A stretch of DNA of 6,351 bases from Bacteroidales bacterium UBA1253 (GTDB taxonomy: Bacteria > Bacteroidota > Bacteroidia > Bacteroidales > Paludibacteraceae). Position numbers and translations under genes: made by a program. The notes beneath the pieces were generated by a model. The model searched no databases and was not told where the DNA came from. It saw nothing but the letters and a program-made list of their open reading frames with translations. This document shows, in pieces, positions 1-6,351 of the stretch; the first letter of the stretch is position 1, and the number at the start of each line of letters is the position of its first letter. The DNA is taken from the NCBI GenBank assembly GCA_002308815.1, contig DBVX01000030.1, positions 7,971-14,321 on the forward strand, read 5' to 3'.

Positions 1-554
1 TCTAATAACTTATCGTAGATGACGCCCACCAGATTACCGGCTTTGACGGAAACCTCCATTTCGCGTTTGAGGTGCTCGTTGCCCTCATCGACAAGGAATT
101 GCAAGCGGTAATACTCTTTTTCGAGGTCTTTGAGCAAAATCTTCTGCGGTTCGCCGTTGGGTTGCTCCATGTCATAGACCCAAAACTCCGCGAAGTTGCA
201 GGTGACGATCCACCTTGGGCGCTGGCTGTACGGCAGTTCGGCGGCATAGCGTTTGGCTTGCTGGAAGGGATTGAGCAATGAGCCGTCCGATTGGCGGACA
301 GGCGCACCGAGGTCTTTCTCGATGCTCTTCTGCTCTATCATCACGTGCGTGCGGGGGATATAAGCATCGATGAAAGAAGTATGGTCGAGGTGAACCTGCT
401 GCTCGAAACTTATCCATTCAGTCGGATGCCCAACACCAAGCACTTCGGATAGGAGCGAGAGCCAGAAACTCTGGCTTTCGCCTTTCTCATACCCCCTACC
501 CTTCCATCTTTCGGCAAAGTCACGGGCGGCTTTTTGTCGCTCAATCAATGACAT
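1..554 (-). CDS. MmeI-like (type IIL/IIG) restriction-methylation protein, N-terminal part, cut by the window edge
   Basis: The frame is open from an ATG at 554 to the left edge and gives 184 residues starting MSLIERQKAARDFAERWKGR. This is the N-terminal nuclease region of MmeI-like proteins, in which one chain carries endonuclease, DNA adenine methyltransferase and target recognition. The PD-(D/E)xK signature is visible as D63, ten residues, then E74-Q-K76; MmeI has nearly the same arrangement with nine. It is followed by a KDL segment, a QQAKRYAAELP helix and the strand RWIVTCNFAEFWVYD, also in the MmeI order. The methyltransferase motifs would lie beyond the edge, so activity cannot be judged. 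Family members usually have about 900 residues. The next in-frame stop upstream is at 603-605, and ATG 554 is the only ATG between. It is on the same strand as guaA, 69 bases downstream, with no promoter seen. A type I or BREX/DISARM-type methyltransferase is less likely because the nuclease motif is at the N-terminus. Confidence 0.8.
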   Translation of the reverse strand, partial: MSLIERQKAARDFAERWKGRGYEKGESQSFWLSLLSEVLGVGHPTEWISFEQQVHLDHTSFIDAYIPRTHVMIEQKSIEKDLGAPVRQSDGSLLNPFQQAKRYAAELPYSQRPRWIVTCNFAEFWVYDMEQPNGEPQKILLKDLEKEYYRLQFLVDEGNEHLKREMEVSVKAGNLVGVIYDKLL

Positions 555-570
555 TGAAAACTTCTTTCTA

Positions 571-618
571 CTCTCAACTCTCCAACTTCTTTCAACTTTC
601 AACTATCAACTTTCAACT
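571..618 (-). repeat. Imperfect 7-base tandem repeat (GTTGAAA-like)
   Basis: On the minus strand the gap between guaA and the methyltransferase gene consists largely of variants of the unit GTTGAAA: GTTGAAA, GTTGATA, GTTGAAA, GTTGAAA plus GAA, GTTGGAGA, GTTGAGA and GTAGAAA. There are about seven units, and they become less regular towards the downstream gene. The tract ends 16 bases before the ATG and shows no Bacteroidetes-type promoter. I remember similar GTTGAAA strings between genes in Prevotella and Bacteroides, but could not check this. The role is unknown. Confidence 0.75.
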
Positions 619-623
619 GAATA

Positions 624-2147
624 TCACTCCCACTCTATCGTTGCGGGCGGTTTGGAGGATATGTCATAGCATACGCGGTTCACACCCCGCACCTTGTTGA
701 TAATCTCGTTCGACACCTTCGCCAGCACCTCGTAAGGGATGGGATAGAAATCCGCCGTCATCGCGTCTGTCGAGGTGACCGCACGCAACGCGACAGGATT
801 CTCATACGTGCGCTCATCGCCCATCACGCCGACACTCCTGACCGTGGACAGCAGCACAGCACCCGCCTGCCATATCCTGTCGTACAAACCGGCTTCACGC
901 AAATGGCGGATAAATATGGCATCCGCCTGCTGGAGAATGCTGACTTTCTCGCGGGTGATGTCGCCCAGTATGCGCACCGCCAGTCCCGGTCCCGGGAAAG
1001 GATGCCTGCCGATCAGGTGTCCGGGCACGCCCAGTTCGCGCCCCACCCTTCTCACCTCGTCCTTGAACAGCCAGCGAAGAGGCTCGCACAGTTGCAAGTG
1101 CATATCCTTCGGCAGTCCGCCCACGTTGTGGTGGCTCTTGATGGTCTTGCCCGTAATGTTCAGGCTCTCAATGCGGTCGGGATAGATAGTCCCCTGTGCC
1201 AGCCAGCGCGCGTCCTGTATCTTCTTCGCCTCCGCGTTGAACACCTCCACGAAGTCGCGGCCGATAATCTTGCGCTTCTGCTCGGGGTCAGTTACACCCG
1301 CCAAATCGGCAAAGAAACGCTCCGAGGCATCCACACCGATGACGTTCAGACCGAGCGTCCGGTAATCGCGCATCACATCGCTGTACTCGTTGAGGCGCAG
1401 CATACCGTGGTCCACAAAGATGCACGTCAGTCGGTCACCGATGGCTCTGTGAAGCAGCACCGCCGCCACCGTCGAATCCACACCGCCCGACAGACCCAGT
1501 ATCACTCGGTCCTCACACAACTGCTTCTGTAACTCGCTCACCGTCTGGCTCACAAACGACGCGGCACTCCACTCTCCCCTGCTTCCGCATATATCCACCA
1601 CGAAATTGCGCAGCAGCCTGCCGCCAATCTCAGTATGCACCACCTCCGGATGGAACTGCACGCCCCATACAGGCTGCGATTCCGAACGGTAGGCGGCAAA
1701 ATGAACACTCTCTGTGGAAGCCAGCACGCGGAAACCTTCCGGCAAGGCGGTGATGGTGTCGCCGTGACTCATCCACACCTGCCCGCCCCGTTCTATTCCC
1801 GCCAGCAGCGCGTCCGATGAATCCGCTTCCTGCAAGATGGCACGACCGTACTCGCGTGTGTCGGTCTTCTCCACCGTTCCGCCCCATACGTGGCTCATCA
1901 GCTGCGCCCCGTAGCAGATCCCCAGCACGGGCTTTCTGCCCACGAAAGCGTCCAAATCCAAGCGGAACGACTCCTTGTCGTGTACCGAATAGGGCGAACC
2001 CGACAGGATGACCCCAATCACATCGCCGTCCTCATCGGGATAGCGGTTGTAAGGCAGCACCTCGCAGAACGTGTCGAGTTCACGAACCCTCCGCGCAATC
2101 AGCTGCGTTGTCTGCGAGCCGAAATCCAGTATGATAATCTTCTGCAT
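624..2147 (-). CDS. guaA: GMP synthase (glutamine-hydrolysing)
   Basis: Cytoplasmic enzyme that makes GMP from XMP using glutamine and ATP, the last step of guanine nucleotide synthesis. The protein has 507 residues, the usual full length. Residues 1 to about 190 are the class I glutamine amidotransferase domain: nucleophile Cys78 in GICYGAQ, with His166 and Glu168 in QFHPE completing the triad. From about 200 follows the ATP pyrophosphatase domain with the P-loop SGGVDS at 220-225 and FVDHGML at 244-250. The C-terminal dimerisation domain from about 390 includes [15 protein letters not shown] at its start and ends with the typical KPPATIEWE. All key residues are present. The ATG lies two bases after the guaB stop, so translation is probably coupled and the genes co-transcribed; no clear ribosome binding site is needed or seen. 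No terminator is visible after the TGA stop. Confidence 0.98.
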   Translation of the reverse strand: MQKIIILDFGSQTTQLIARRVRELDTFCEVLPYNRYPDEDGDVIGVILSGSPYSVHDKESFRLDLDAFVGRKPVLGICYGAQLMSHVWGGTVEKTDTREYGRAILQEADSSDALLAGIERGGQVWMSHGDTITALPEGFRVLASTESVHFAAYRSESQPVWGVQFHPEVVHTEIGGRLLRNFVVDICGSRGEWSAASFVSQTVSELQKQLCEDRVILGLSGGVDSTVAAVLLHRAIGDRLTCIFVDHGMLRLNEYSDVMRDYRTLGLNVIGVDASERFFADLAGVTDPEQKRKIIGRDFVEVFNAEAKKIQDARWLAQGTIYPDRIESLNITGKTIKSHHNVGGLPKDMHLQLCEPLRWLFKDEVRRVGRELGVPGHLIGRHPFPGPGLAVRILGDITREKVSILQQADAIFIRHLREAGLYDRIWQAGAVLLSTVRSVGVMGDERTYENPVALRAVTSTDAMTADFYPIPYEVLAKVSNEIINKVRGVNRVCYDISSKPPATIEWE

Positions 2148-2149
2148 GG

Positions 2150-3619
2150 TTATTCTCTTGTGTAGTTGGGTGTTTCCGATGTGATGGTAACATTGTGCGG
2201 ATGGCTTTCCGTGACACCGGCTGCAGTAATACGGACGAAACGCGCCTGCTGCAACTCCTCCAGATTATGCGCGCCGCAGTAACCCATGCCGCTGCGCAGA
2301 CCGCCCATCAGCTGGTATATCGTCTCGCTCACGCTGCCCTTGTACGGCACGCGCCCTACTATGCCTTCGGGGACGAGTTTGCTGATTTCCTTCTCGCCTC
2401 CCTGGAAGTAACGGTCCGCCGAACCGGCTTTCATCGCGTCAATCGAACCCATACCTCTGTACGACTTGAACTTGCGGCCGTTGTATATGATGGTGTCTCC
2501 GGGTGCCTCCTCGGTTCCTGCGAACATCGAGCCGCACATCACGCAGTTGCCGCCCGCCGCCAACGCCTTGACCACATCGCCCGAATAGCGCAGACCGCCG
2601 TCAGCGATAATCGGCACATCCGTCCCTCTGACGGCAGCGGCGCAGTCGAAGATAGCCGTCAGTTGGGGTACGCCCACACCCGCGATGATACGCGTTGTGC
2701 AGATGGAACCCGGACCGATACCCACTTTCACGCCGTCCGCGCCGTTCTCCGCAAGGTAGCGTGCAGCCTCGTATGTCGCCACATTGCCCACCACGACATC
2801 CAACTTCGGATAAGCCACCTTGATGGCATGAAGCGCGCTGACAATGTTCTTCGAGTGCCCGTGCGCCGAATCCAGCACCACGGCATCCACATCCTCGGCA
2901 ACGAGAGCCGCCACACGGTCCATGTAGTCGGGCGTGATGCCCACGCCAGCCGCCACGCGCAGACGGCCCATCGCGTCCTTGCAGGCGTTGGGAAAATCGC
3001 GCAACTTGGTGATGTCCTTGTACGTCACCAGCCCCACCAGTCTGCCCTCGCCATCGACTATCGGCAGTTTCTCGATGCGGTGTTCCTGCAGCGTGTTGAG
3101 GACGTGTTCGTTGTCTATGTCGGTGGTCGTCACCAGCCCCTGCGAGGTCATCACCTCTGCAATCTTGCGCTGCATATCTTTCTGGAAGCGCAGGTCGCGG
3201 TTGGTGACGATGCCAATAAGGTAATGGTCTTTGTCTATCACGGGTATGCCGCCTATGCGGTTCTCCTGCATCAGACGGAGCGCGTCACCCACGGTCTGCT
3301 CTTTCGTGATTGTAATCGGGTCGTTGATCATGCCGTTCTCCGCACGTTTCACCTTGCGCACCTGCGCCGCCTGCGCTGCGATGGGCATGTTCTTGTGAAT
3401 GACCCCTATGCCGCCCTCACGGGCGATAGCGATTGCCATTGTGGCCTCCGTGACGGTATCCATCGCGGCGGAGACAACCGGGATATTCAGTTCGATATGA
3501 CGCGAAAAACGTCCGCGCAGCGACACCTCGCGAGGCAGTACCTCCGAGTAAGCAGGTACCAACAGGACATCATCAAAGGTCAGCCCCTCCTGCATAATGC
3601 GACTTTCCATTCGTTCCAT
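2150..3619 (-). CDS. guaB: Inosine-5'-monophosphate dehydrogenase
   Basis: Oxidises IMP to XMP with NAD+, the committed step towards GMP; the product is the substrate of the next gene. The protein has 489 residues, normal for the bacterial enzyme. It is a TIM barrel (opening [20 protein letters not shown]) interrupted by a pair of CBS domains at about 94-213, which in this family bind adenine or guanine nucleotides and adjust activity. The catalytic loop [10 protein letters not shown] places the active cysteine at 307. [11 protein letters not shown] (338-348) and the flap with KSYRGMGS and DRYFQGG are intact. The ATG at 3619 is chosen because it leaves ten residues before the conserved GLTFDD block, the length I remember for Bacteroides GuaB. 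Two further in-frame ATGs (3610, 3595) are possible. No Shine-Dalgarno is seen before 3619; a GGAAAG lies seven bases before 3595. A promoter and a terminator-bearing leader lie upstream. Confidence 0.98.
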   Translation of the reverse strand: MERMESRIMQEGLTFDDVLLVPAYSEVLPREVSLRGRFSRHIELNIPVVSAAMDTVTEATMAIAIAREGGIGVIHKNMPIAAQAAQVRKVKRAENGMINDPITITKEQTVGDALRLMQENRIGGIPVIDKDHYLIGIVTNRDLRFQKDMQRKIAEVMTSQGLVTTTDIDNEHVLNTLQEHRIEKLPIVDGEGRLVGLVTYKDITKLRDFPNACKDAMGRLRVAAGVGITPDYMDRVAALVAEDVDAVVLDSAHGHSKNIVSALHAIKVAYPKLDVVVGNVATYEAARYLAENGADGVKVGIGPGSICTTRIIAGVGVPQLTAIFDCAAAVRGTDVPIIADGGLRYSGDVVKALAAGGNCVMCGSMFAGTEEAPGDTIIYNGRKFKSYRGMGSIDAMKAGSADRYFQGGEKEISKLVPEGIVGRVPYKGSVSETIYQLMGGLRSGMGYCGAHNLEELQQARFVRITAAGVTESHPHNVTITSETPNYTRE

Positions 3620-3654
3620 AACTGTATGATTTTTACATAATTTACATCAACCAC

Positions 3655-3691
3655 AAAAAAGCGCGCCAATACCCTATCGGACATTGGCGTG
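3655..3691 (-). terminator. Intrinsic terminator in the guaB leader
   Basis: On the minus strand, CGCCAAT (3689-3683) and ATTGGCG (3670-3664) form a perfect 7-bp stem around a 12-base loop. CGC and then six T follow, ending at 3655. One more C-G pair is possible beyond a single mismatch. The T run exists only in this direction. It ends 36 bases before the guaB ATG and I see no good promoter in between, so guaB transcription starting at the mapped promoter must read through it. This points to attenuation or to a separate small RNA ending here. Confidence 0.8.
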
Positions 3692-3733
3692 TTCGGTTTC
3701 AAAATACAAGACAATTTGCGACAAATCTCTCAT
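3674..3733 (-). other. Possible 19-residue leader reading frame before guaB
   Basis: Inside the leader, an ATG at 3733 opens a frame for MRDLSQIVLYFETEHANVR. It stops at a TAG (3676-3674) that lies in the loop of the terminator. An AGG sits four bases before the ATG, a rather short spacing. A ribosome reading this frame would cross the 5' arm of the terminator and, when halted at the stop, would cover the 3' arm. No run of one amino acid suggests what could be sensed. Short frames occur by chance, so this is only a candidate; its placement is what makes it notable. Confidence 0.3.
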
Positions 3734-3793
3734 ACTACCTGTTTAACGAGTGAGGTTCTCGGATTACCCGCTACGGGGTTCTCAATTCGGGGG

Positions 3794-3825
3794 CAAAAGT
3801 AGTGCGAAAATGCCGCCCGCGCAAA
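3794..3825 (-). promoter_or_regulatory. Bacteroidetes-type sigma-70 promoter for the guaB leader
   Basis: On the minus strand TTTG (3825-3822) is followed after 20 bases by TACTTTTG (3801-3794), an exact match to TAnnTTTG. This is the known -33/-7 arrangement of the primary sigma factor in Bacteroides. Transcription would begin about 5-7 bases further on, near 3787, giving a leader of about 165 bases before guaB. The match of both boxes and the spacing makes this the most likely guaBA promoter. Confidence 0.75.
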
Positions 3826-3837
3826 CGCTTTTTCGGG

Positions 3838-3853
3838 AAAAAACTGATTTTTT
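3838..3853. other. A6/T6 palindromic tract upstream of the guaB promoter
   Basis: AAAAAA, CTGA, TTTTTT form a short A/T palindrome 12 bases upstream of the TTTG box of the guaB promoter, in otherwise GC-rich DNA. It could be an UP-like or bent element, or a weak stem. Its GC flanks do not pair, so it is a poor terminator. No function can be assigned. Confidence 0.3.
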
Positions 3854-3871
3854 CGGATTGCACACTCCACT

Positions 3872-3935
3872 TGTCAAATCGCAGCGTTAGTGCCAATAGT
3901 TCTCGGAATACCGTTGCCCGGAGGCATGATTGTTT
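3872..3935 (-). repeat. Diverged partial second copy of the guaB leader motif
   Basis: The plus-strand string GTTCTCGGAATACC (3899-3912) matches GTTCTCGGATTACC in the leader (3755-3768) at 13 of 14 bases. On the minus strand both are preceded by a small CCG...CGG hairpin, here with the loop GGCAA. Further on, both contain CACT and GATTTG, but with gaps. The copy carries no promoter of its own that I can see. It could be a degenerate duplicate, a dispersed repeat or an unrelated coincidence. The region from 3990 to 4108 beyond the nearby hairpin shows no gene or recognisable signal. Confidence 0.4.
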
Positions 3936-3956
3936 GTAACGTGACAGGTTTACACA

Positions 3957-3989
3957 AAAAGCGATATACCATTTGCGTATGTCGCTTTT
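3957..3989. terminator. Bidirectional hairpin terminator without a visible gene
   Basis: AAAAGCGATATAC (3957-3969) pairs with GTATGTCGCTTTT (3977-3989) over 13 bp with one U-G pair and a 7-base loop. It gives TCGCTTTTGTTCT on the plus strand and a run of five T on the minus strand, so it may stop transcription both ways. It lies between the guaB promoter and the rightward promoter, where I find no coding sequence ending on either side. It may insulate the two divergent units or end an unrecognised small RNA. Confidence 0.65.
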
Positions 3990-4108
3990 GTTCTATAGTT
4001 TTGCCGCCGTAATGCTTCGCGCCGGTGGTGCCTTCCCTTAAAACAAATATCAAATGGCAAGTTAACAACAGGGAACTTTTCCAAATCCGTTGCAAAGATT
4101 GGATATAT

Positions 4109-4138
4109 TTTGCAACAGCAAAAAAATGACTACTTTTG
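4109..4138 (+). promoter_or_regulatory. Bacteroidetes-type promoter of the glycosyltransferase operon
   Basis: TTTG (4109-4112), 18 bases, then TACTTTTG (4131-4138), again an exact TAnnTTTG and the same octamer as in the guaB promoter. The expected start of transcription is near 4143-4145. That is downstream of the in-frame ATG at 4126, which therefore could not be on this transcript, and 20 or so bases before the GTG at 4165. Spacing is slightly shorter than in the guaB promoter. Confidence 0.65.
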
Positions 4139-4164
4139 CGGGTCAAATACAGATAATACCTGCC

Positions 4165-5277
4165 GTGACACGCATCCTCATACTCACCGACCCGATAGGC
4201 AAACCCTCCTACGCCCCGCGCCTGCGGTATCTGTGTGACTATCTCCACAAACAGGGATACGACATCACCGTACTTACGGAGCAGATAGAGGACACATTGC
4301 CCTTCGAACACGCCTACCCTATCCGCCAATGGCCGATCTACCGCAATCGACGTGACTGGGCGGCGAAGTCGCTGTGGTCGCTGCTGACCGACTGGCGCGA
4401 CCGTCAGTTCACCCAGCGCGTCAAACAAACCATTGAGAACGAGCGATACGACCTCATCTTCTGCACCACCTTCTCCACGTTCCCCCTTCCGACCGCCGCC
4501 GCCATAGCCGCAGAGCGGGACATCCCGTGGATTGCCGACGTACGCGATGTCGATGAGCAGATAGCGGGCGCGCAGTACCAGAGCCACCGGCAATGGTTCC
4601 TGCGGCCGTTCCGCCGCTGGTACAGCCGCGTGAACATCCGCCGCCGCAACCAAGCACTTCAGACGGCGACCAGCGTGACAACCGTCTCGCCGTGGCACGC
4701 GCAGTTCCTGCGGAGCGTGACGAAAAGCCCCGTGAGCCTCGTCTATAACGGCTTCGCGCCGGAGACCTACCGGTTCGAAGCCATCCAGTCGCCTGACTTC
4801 ACCATCTCCTACATAGGCCGCCTGTACGAGTTCCAGCAGGATGCCGCACGGTGCATCCGCGAGGTGGCAGACGAGCTACAGAGCGAGCTGCCCGAACTGC
4901 GGCTGCAGTTCATCCATTCGGGTCTGACCAACAGTGAGGTGGCGCAGGAAATCAACCGCTCGTCCATCATGCTGGTCTTCACGTCCCGCCGGACGCACGG
5001 GATGATGACCACCAAGTTCTTCGAGGCGATAGGCTGCGAGAAGCCCGTGCTGTGCATCCCGTCGGACGAGGGCGTGCTGGCAGAGACCATCCGCGAGACC
5101 AACGCGGGCCTCGCCACCGACAACAAAGAACTCATCAAGACGTTCATCCGCTCCCGCTACGAGGAATGGAAGACGAAAGGCCACACACACCAGAACATAC
5201 TCAACAAGAAACAATTCTCCCGCCTGAACGAGGCGCACCAGTTTGAAGACTGTATCCGTCATAGTGCCCGTCTATAA
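4165..5277 (+). CDS. GT-B fold glycosyltransferase, GT4-like
   Basis: A predicted cytoplasmic transferase that moves a sugar from a nucleotide donor to an acceptor; donor and acceptor cannot be told. With the GTG start the protein has 370 residues and begins MTRILILTDPIGKPSYAPRLRYL, a first Rossmann strand with loop directly at the N-terminus, as expected. IADVRDVDE (123-131) corresponds to the conserved DxRD region, VYNGF (193-197) and SYIGRL (215-220) mark the start of the C-terminal domain, and KFFEAIGCEKPVL (284-296) is the donor-binding segment. The first glutamate of the usual E-x7-E pair is replaced (Gly279); Glu287 is kept, which is common in GT4 relatives. No membrane segment is seen. 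The frame is also open from TTG 4090 and ATG 4126, but both precede the expected transcription start. The end overlaps the next gene by 35 bases. Confidence 0.88.
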   Translation: MTRILILTDPIGKPSYAPRLRYLCDYLHKQGYDITVLTEQIEDTLPFEHAYPIRQWPIYRNRRDWAAKSLWSLLTDWRDRQFTQRVKQTIENERYDLIFCTTFSTFPLPTAAAIAAERDIPWIADVRDVDEQIAGAQYQSHRQWFLRPFRRWYSRVNIRRRNQALQTATSVTTVSPWHAQFLRSVTKSPVSLVYNGFAPETYRFEAIQSPDFTISYIGRLYEFQQDAARCIREVADELQSELPELRLQFIHSGLTNSEVAQEINRSSIMLVFTSRRTHGMMTTKFFEAIGCEKPVLCIPSDEGVLAETIRETNAGLATDNKELIKTFIRSRYEEWKTKGHTHQNILNKKQFSRLNEAHQFEDCIRHSARL

Positions 5278-5941
5278 CGTTGCCCCCGACCTTTTGCAAC
5301 GCTGTCTGCGGTCGATAGAGGCGCAGACCTATCCGTCGGTGCAACTCATTGTGGCTGACGACGGTTCGGACGCGCCCGTACCCGACGCCATACGTATGCC
5401 GCACCGCGGACTCGCCGCGACGCGCAATGATGCCCTGCGACATGCCACAGGGGAGTACGTGATGTTCGTTGATGCGGACGACAGCCTGCTGCCCGACTGC
5501 ATCGAGACAGCCGTGCGAGAGATTGGCGGGAACGACATCCTCCAGTCCGGTATGCTGCGGGTGACACCGGACGGCAAGACCGTCGGGAGACTGATACCTT
5601 ATACATTCTACCGCCTGACCTCCGCCTGCGCGAGGCTGTACCGCCGCCAATGGCTGACCGACCACCCCATCCGCTTTGAGGAAGGCAGGTACTATGAGGA
5701 TGTGTATTTCTCCGTGCGCATGTGGCTGCTGCACCCGCGACACAAGGTGGTTCACTATACGGGCTACCGCTATACGGTCAATCCGGCATCCATCACCGCC
5801 ACCGCCCACCAAGAAGACAAACAGGCATTATACGCATGGCTCCGGGACCAACTGCGCACAGCCCGCACCCTGACTGACAAAGCCATCGTCGCCTACACCC
5901 TGCTGCGGGTGAGACTGCACTTCCTCAAAGAACGAAAATAA
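5243..5941 (+). CDS. Family 2 (GT-A fold) glycosyltransferase
   Basis: The protein has 232 residues and no membrane segment, a compact single-domain GT2 enzyme. VSVIVPVYN (4-12) is the first nucleotide-binding strand, VADDGSD (37-43) follows, then HRGLAATRNDALRHATGEYVMFVDADDS leads to the metal-binding DAD at 77-79. YYEDVYF (150-156) supplies the probable catalytic acid pair around Glu152-Asp153. It likely transfers a sugar to a lipid- or protein-linked glycan together with the preceding gene; specificity is unknown. The start is TTG at 5243: an in-frame stop lies at 5225-5227, no ATG follows in the domain, and the next candidate (GTG 5264) would cut the first strand. A GAGG lies nine bases before the TTG. 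Because the gene begins inside the preceding one, its translation is probably coupled. Confidence 0.9.
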   Translation: MKTVSVIVPVYNVAPDLLQRCLRSIEAQTYPSVQLIVADDGSDAPVPDAIRMPHRGLAATRNDALRHATGEYVMFVDADDSLLPDCIETAVREIGGNDILQSGMLRVTPDGKTVGRLIPYTFYRLTSACARLYRRQWLTDHPIRFEEGRYYEDVYFSVRMWLLHPRHKVVHYTGYRYTVNPASITATAHQEDKQALYAWLRDQLRTARTLTDKAIVAYTLLRVRLHFLKERK

Positions 5942-5963
5942 ACCAAATATAAACCATATCACA

Positions 5964-6351
5964 ATGTACAATTTCACATTCACCACCATCGGCGGCAACA
6001 CCCGCGTGCATATTGCCAAGGGCGAAGACCTCCGCCACCTGCGCGAACTGGACGAAAAGATGTGGACGGTGCTGTCCTGCCCGACCACCGGTCTGGAAAT
6101 CAGTAACGAATCGCTCAGCCTGATAGACACGGACAACGACGGCCATATCCGCCTTGACGAGGTTGTCGGCGCCGCCGACCGGCTGTGCGGCATCGTCAGG
6201 AATCCCGACATCCTATTGGAAGAGAAAGACGAGATGCGCCTTGCGGACTTCAATGAGGAGAACGAGGAAGCGAAACAGATGCTGGAAACCGCCCGTCAGG
6301 TGGCAGGCGGCAAAGAGACCGTCACCCTTGCGGATGTCCGTGCCGCCGTCT
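5964..6351 (+). CDS. EF-hand-containing hypothetical protein, N-terminal part, cut by the window edge
   Basis: An ATG at 5964 opens a frame that stays open to the right edge (129 residues, starting MYNFTFTTIGGNTRVHIAKG). Residues 55-66, DTDNDGHIRLDE, form a canonical EF-hand calcium-binding loop with acidic residues at positions 1, 3, 5 and 12, glycine at 6 and isoleucine at 8. There is no signal peptide, so the protein appears cytoplasmic. Residues 85-112 are rich in Glu, Asp and Lys and probably helical. I remember a family of long Bacteroides proteins (about 700 residues) opening in a similar way (SFTTVGGNTRV, LWTVLSCPV, a DxDxDG loop), with no established function; this is from memory. 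The gene follows the GT2 gene by 22 A-rich bases without a clear Shine-Dalgarno or promoter, so it is probably in the same operon. Confidence 0.82.
   Translation, partial: MYNFTFTTIGGNTRVHIAKGEDLRHLRELDEKMWTVLSCPTTGLEISNESLSLIDTDNDGHIRLDEVVGAADRLCGIVRNPDILLEEKDEMRLADFNEENEEAKQMLETARQVAGGKETVTLADVRAAV

Larger units (their letters stand above)
3655..3789 (-). ncRNA. Structured 5' leader of guaB (attenuator) or independent small RNA
   Basis: With transcription starting at about 3787 and stopping at the terminator, this would be an RNA of about 130 bases. Visible elements, 5' to 3' on the minus strand: two copies of GAGAACC 23 bases apart (3783-3777 and 3760-3754), with a tight CCCG-TAG-CGGG hairpin between them; a stretch around CTCACT and AGTATGAG that can pair imperfectly; an ATTTG-TCG-CAAAT hairpin (3725-3713); then the terminator. 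I do not recognise the RNA as a known riboswitch family. I see no clear antiterminator competing for the terminator arms. The boundaries are inferred from promoter and terminator, not observed. Confidence 0.5.

Noticed and set aside
2..417. Short frames on both strands at the left edge
   Set aside because: The minus-strand frame from 554 continues to the edge without a stop and encodes a coherent MmeI-like N-terminus; the others are out-of-frame readings.
571..618. CRISPR array
   Set aside because: Units are 7 bases long without spacers, so this is a simple tandem repeat.
903..1532. Open frame of 209 codons on the plus strand opposite guaA
   Set aside because: It lies wholly within guaA, shows no domain, and results from GC-rich codon use.
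2195..3640. Open frame of 481 codons on the plus strand opposite guaB
   Set aside because: It mirrors guaB codon structure, has no recognisable domain and is rich in His, Arg and Ala as expected for an antisense frame. guaB on the other strand is certain.
3655..3789. Purine riboswitch before guaB, suggested by the string TGTCCGA in the leader
   Set aside because: The three-way junction, the loop-loop pairs and the conserved core of that riboswitch are absent. The string lies at the terminator stem-loop boundary and is a chance match.
3874..4698. Minus-strand frame of 274 codons reaching from the glycosyltransferase gene into the intergenic region
   Set aside because: Most of it is antisense to a clear glycosyltransferase and it crosses a promoter and a terminator hairpin. 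No domain is recognisable.
5201..5812. Minus-strand frame of 203 codons opposite the GT2 gene
   Set aside because: Antisense shadow of a gene with all GT2 motifs.

Overview
The window looks like chromosomal DNA from a fairly GC-rich member of the Bacteroidales, most likely a Prevotella-like organism. Three signs point there. GuaA and GuaB resemble Bacteroidetes sequences as I remember them. The start sites have almost no Shine-Dalgarno sequence. Two intergenic promoters have the Bacteroidetes form, TTTG then 18-20 bases then TAnnTTTG, both with the same TACTTTTG box. The genus is inference.

Layout. The left part (1-3619) is read on the minus strand. In order of transcription it holds guaB (IMP dehydrogenase, 3619-2150), guaA (GMP synthase, 2147-624, two bases after guaB) and, 69 bases further on, the N-terminal 184 residues of a large MmeI-like restriction-methylation protein that runs off the left edge. 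guaB and guaA perform the two consecutive steps from IMP to GMP and look like one operon. The third gene is accessory. It may be read through from the guaBA transcript, because I see neither a terminator nor a promoter in the gap, only an imperfect 7-base tandem repeat.

The intergenic region (3620-4164) separates divergent units and is the most interesting part. On the minus strand it has a good promoter (3794-3825), then a leader of about 165 bases before guaB. The leader contains small hairpins, a possible 19-codon reading frame and a clear intrinsic terminator 36 bases before the guaB start. This suggests either attenuation of guaBA or a separate small RNA. Further right are a partial second copy of a leader motif and a 13-bp bidirectional terminator that belongs to no visible gene. 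A second promoter (4109-4138) faces right.

The right part (4165-6351) is a plus-strand operon: a GT-B glycosyltransferase of GT4 type, an overlapping GT2 glycosyltransferase that starts at TTG, and after 22 bases the start of a protein with a perfect EF-hand loop, cut by the right edge. The two glycosyltransferases probably act on the same surface glycan; acceptor and sugar cannot be read from the sequence.
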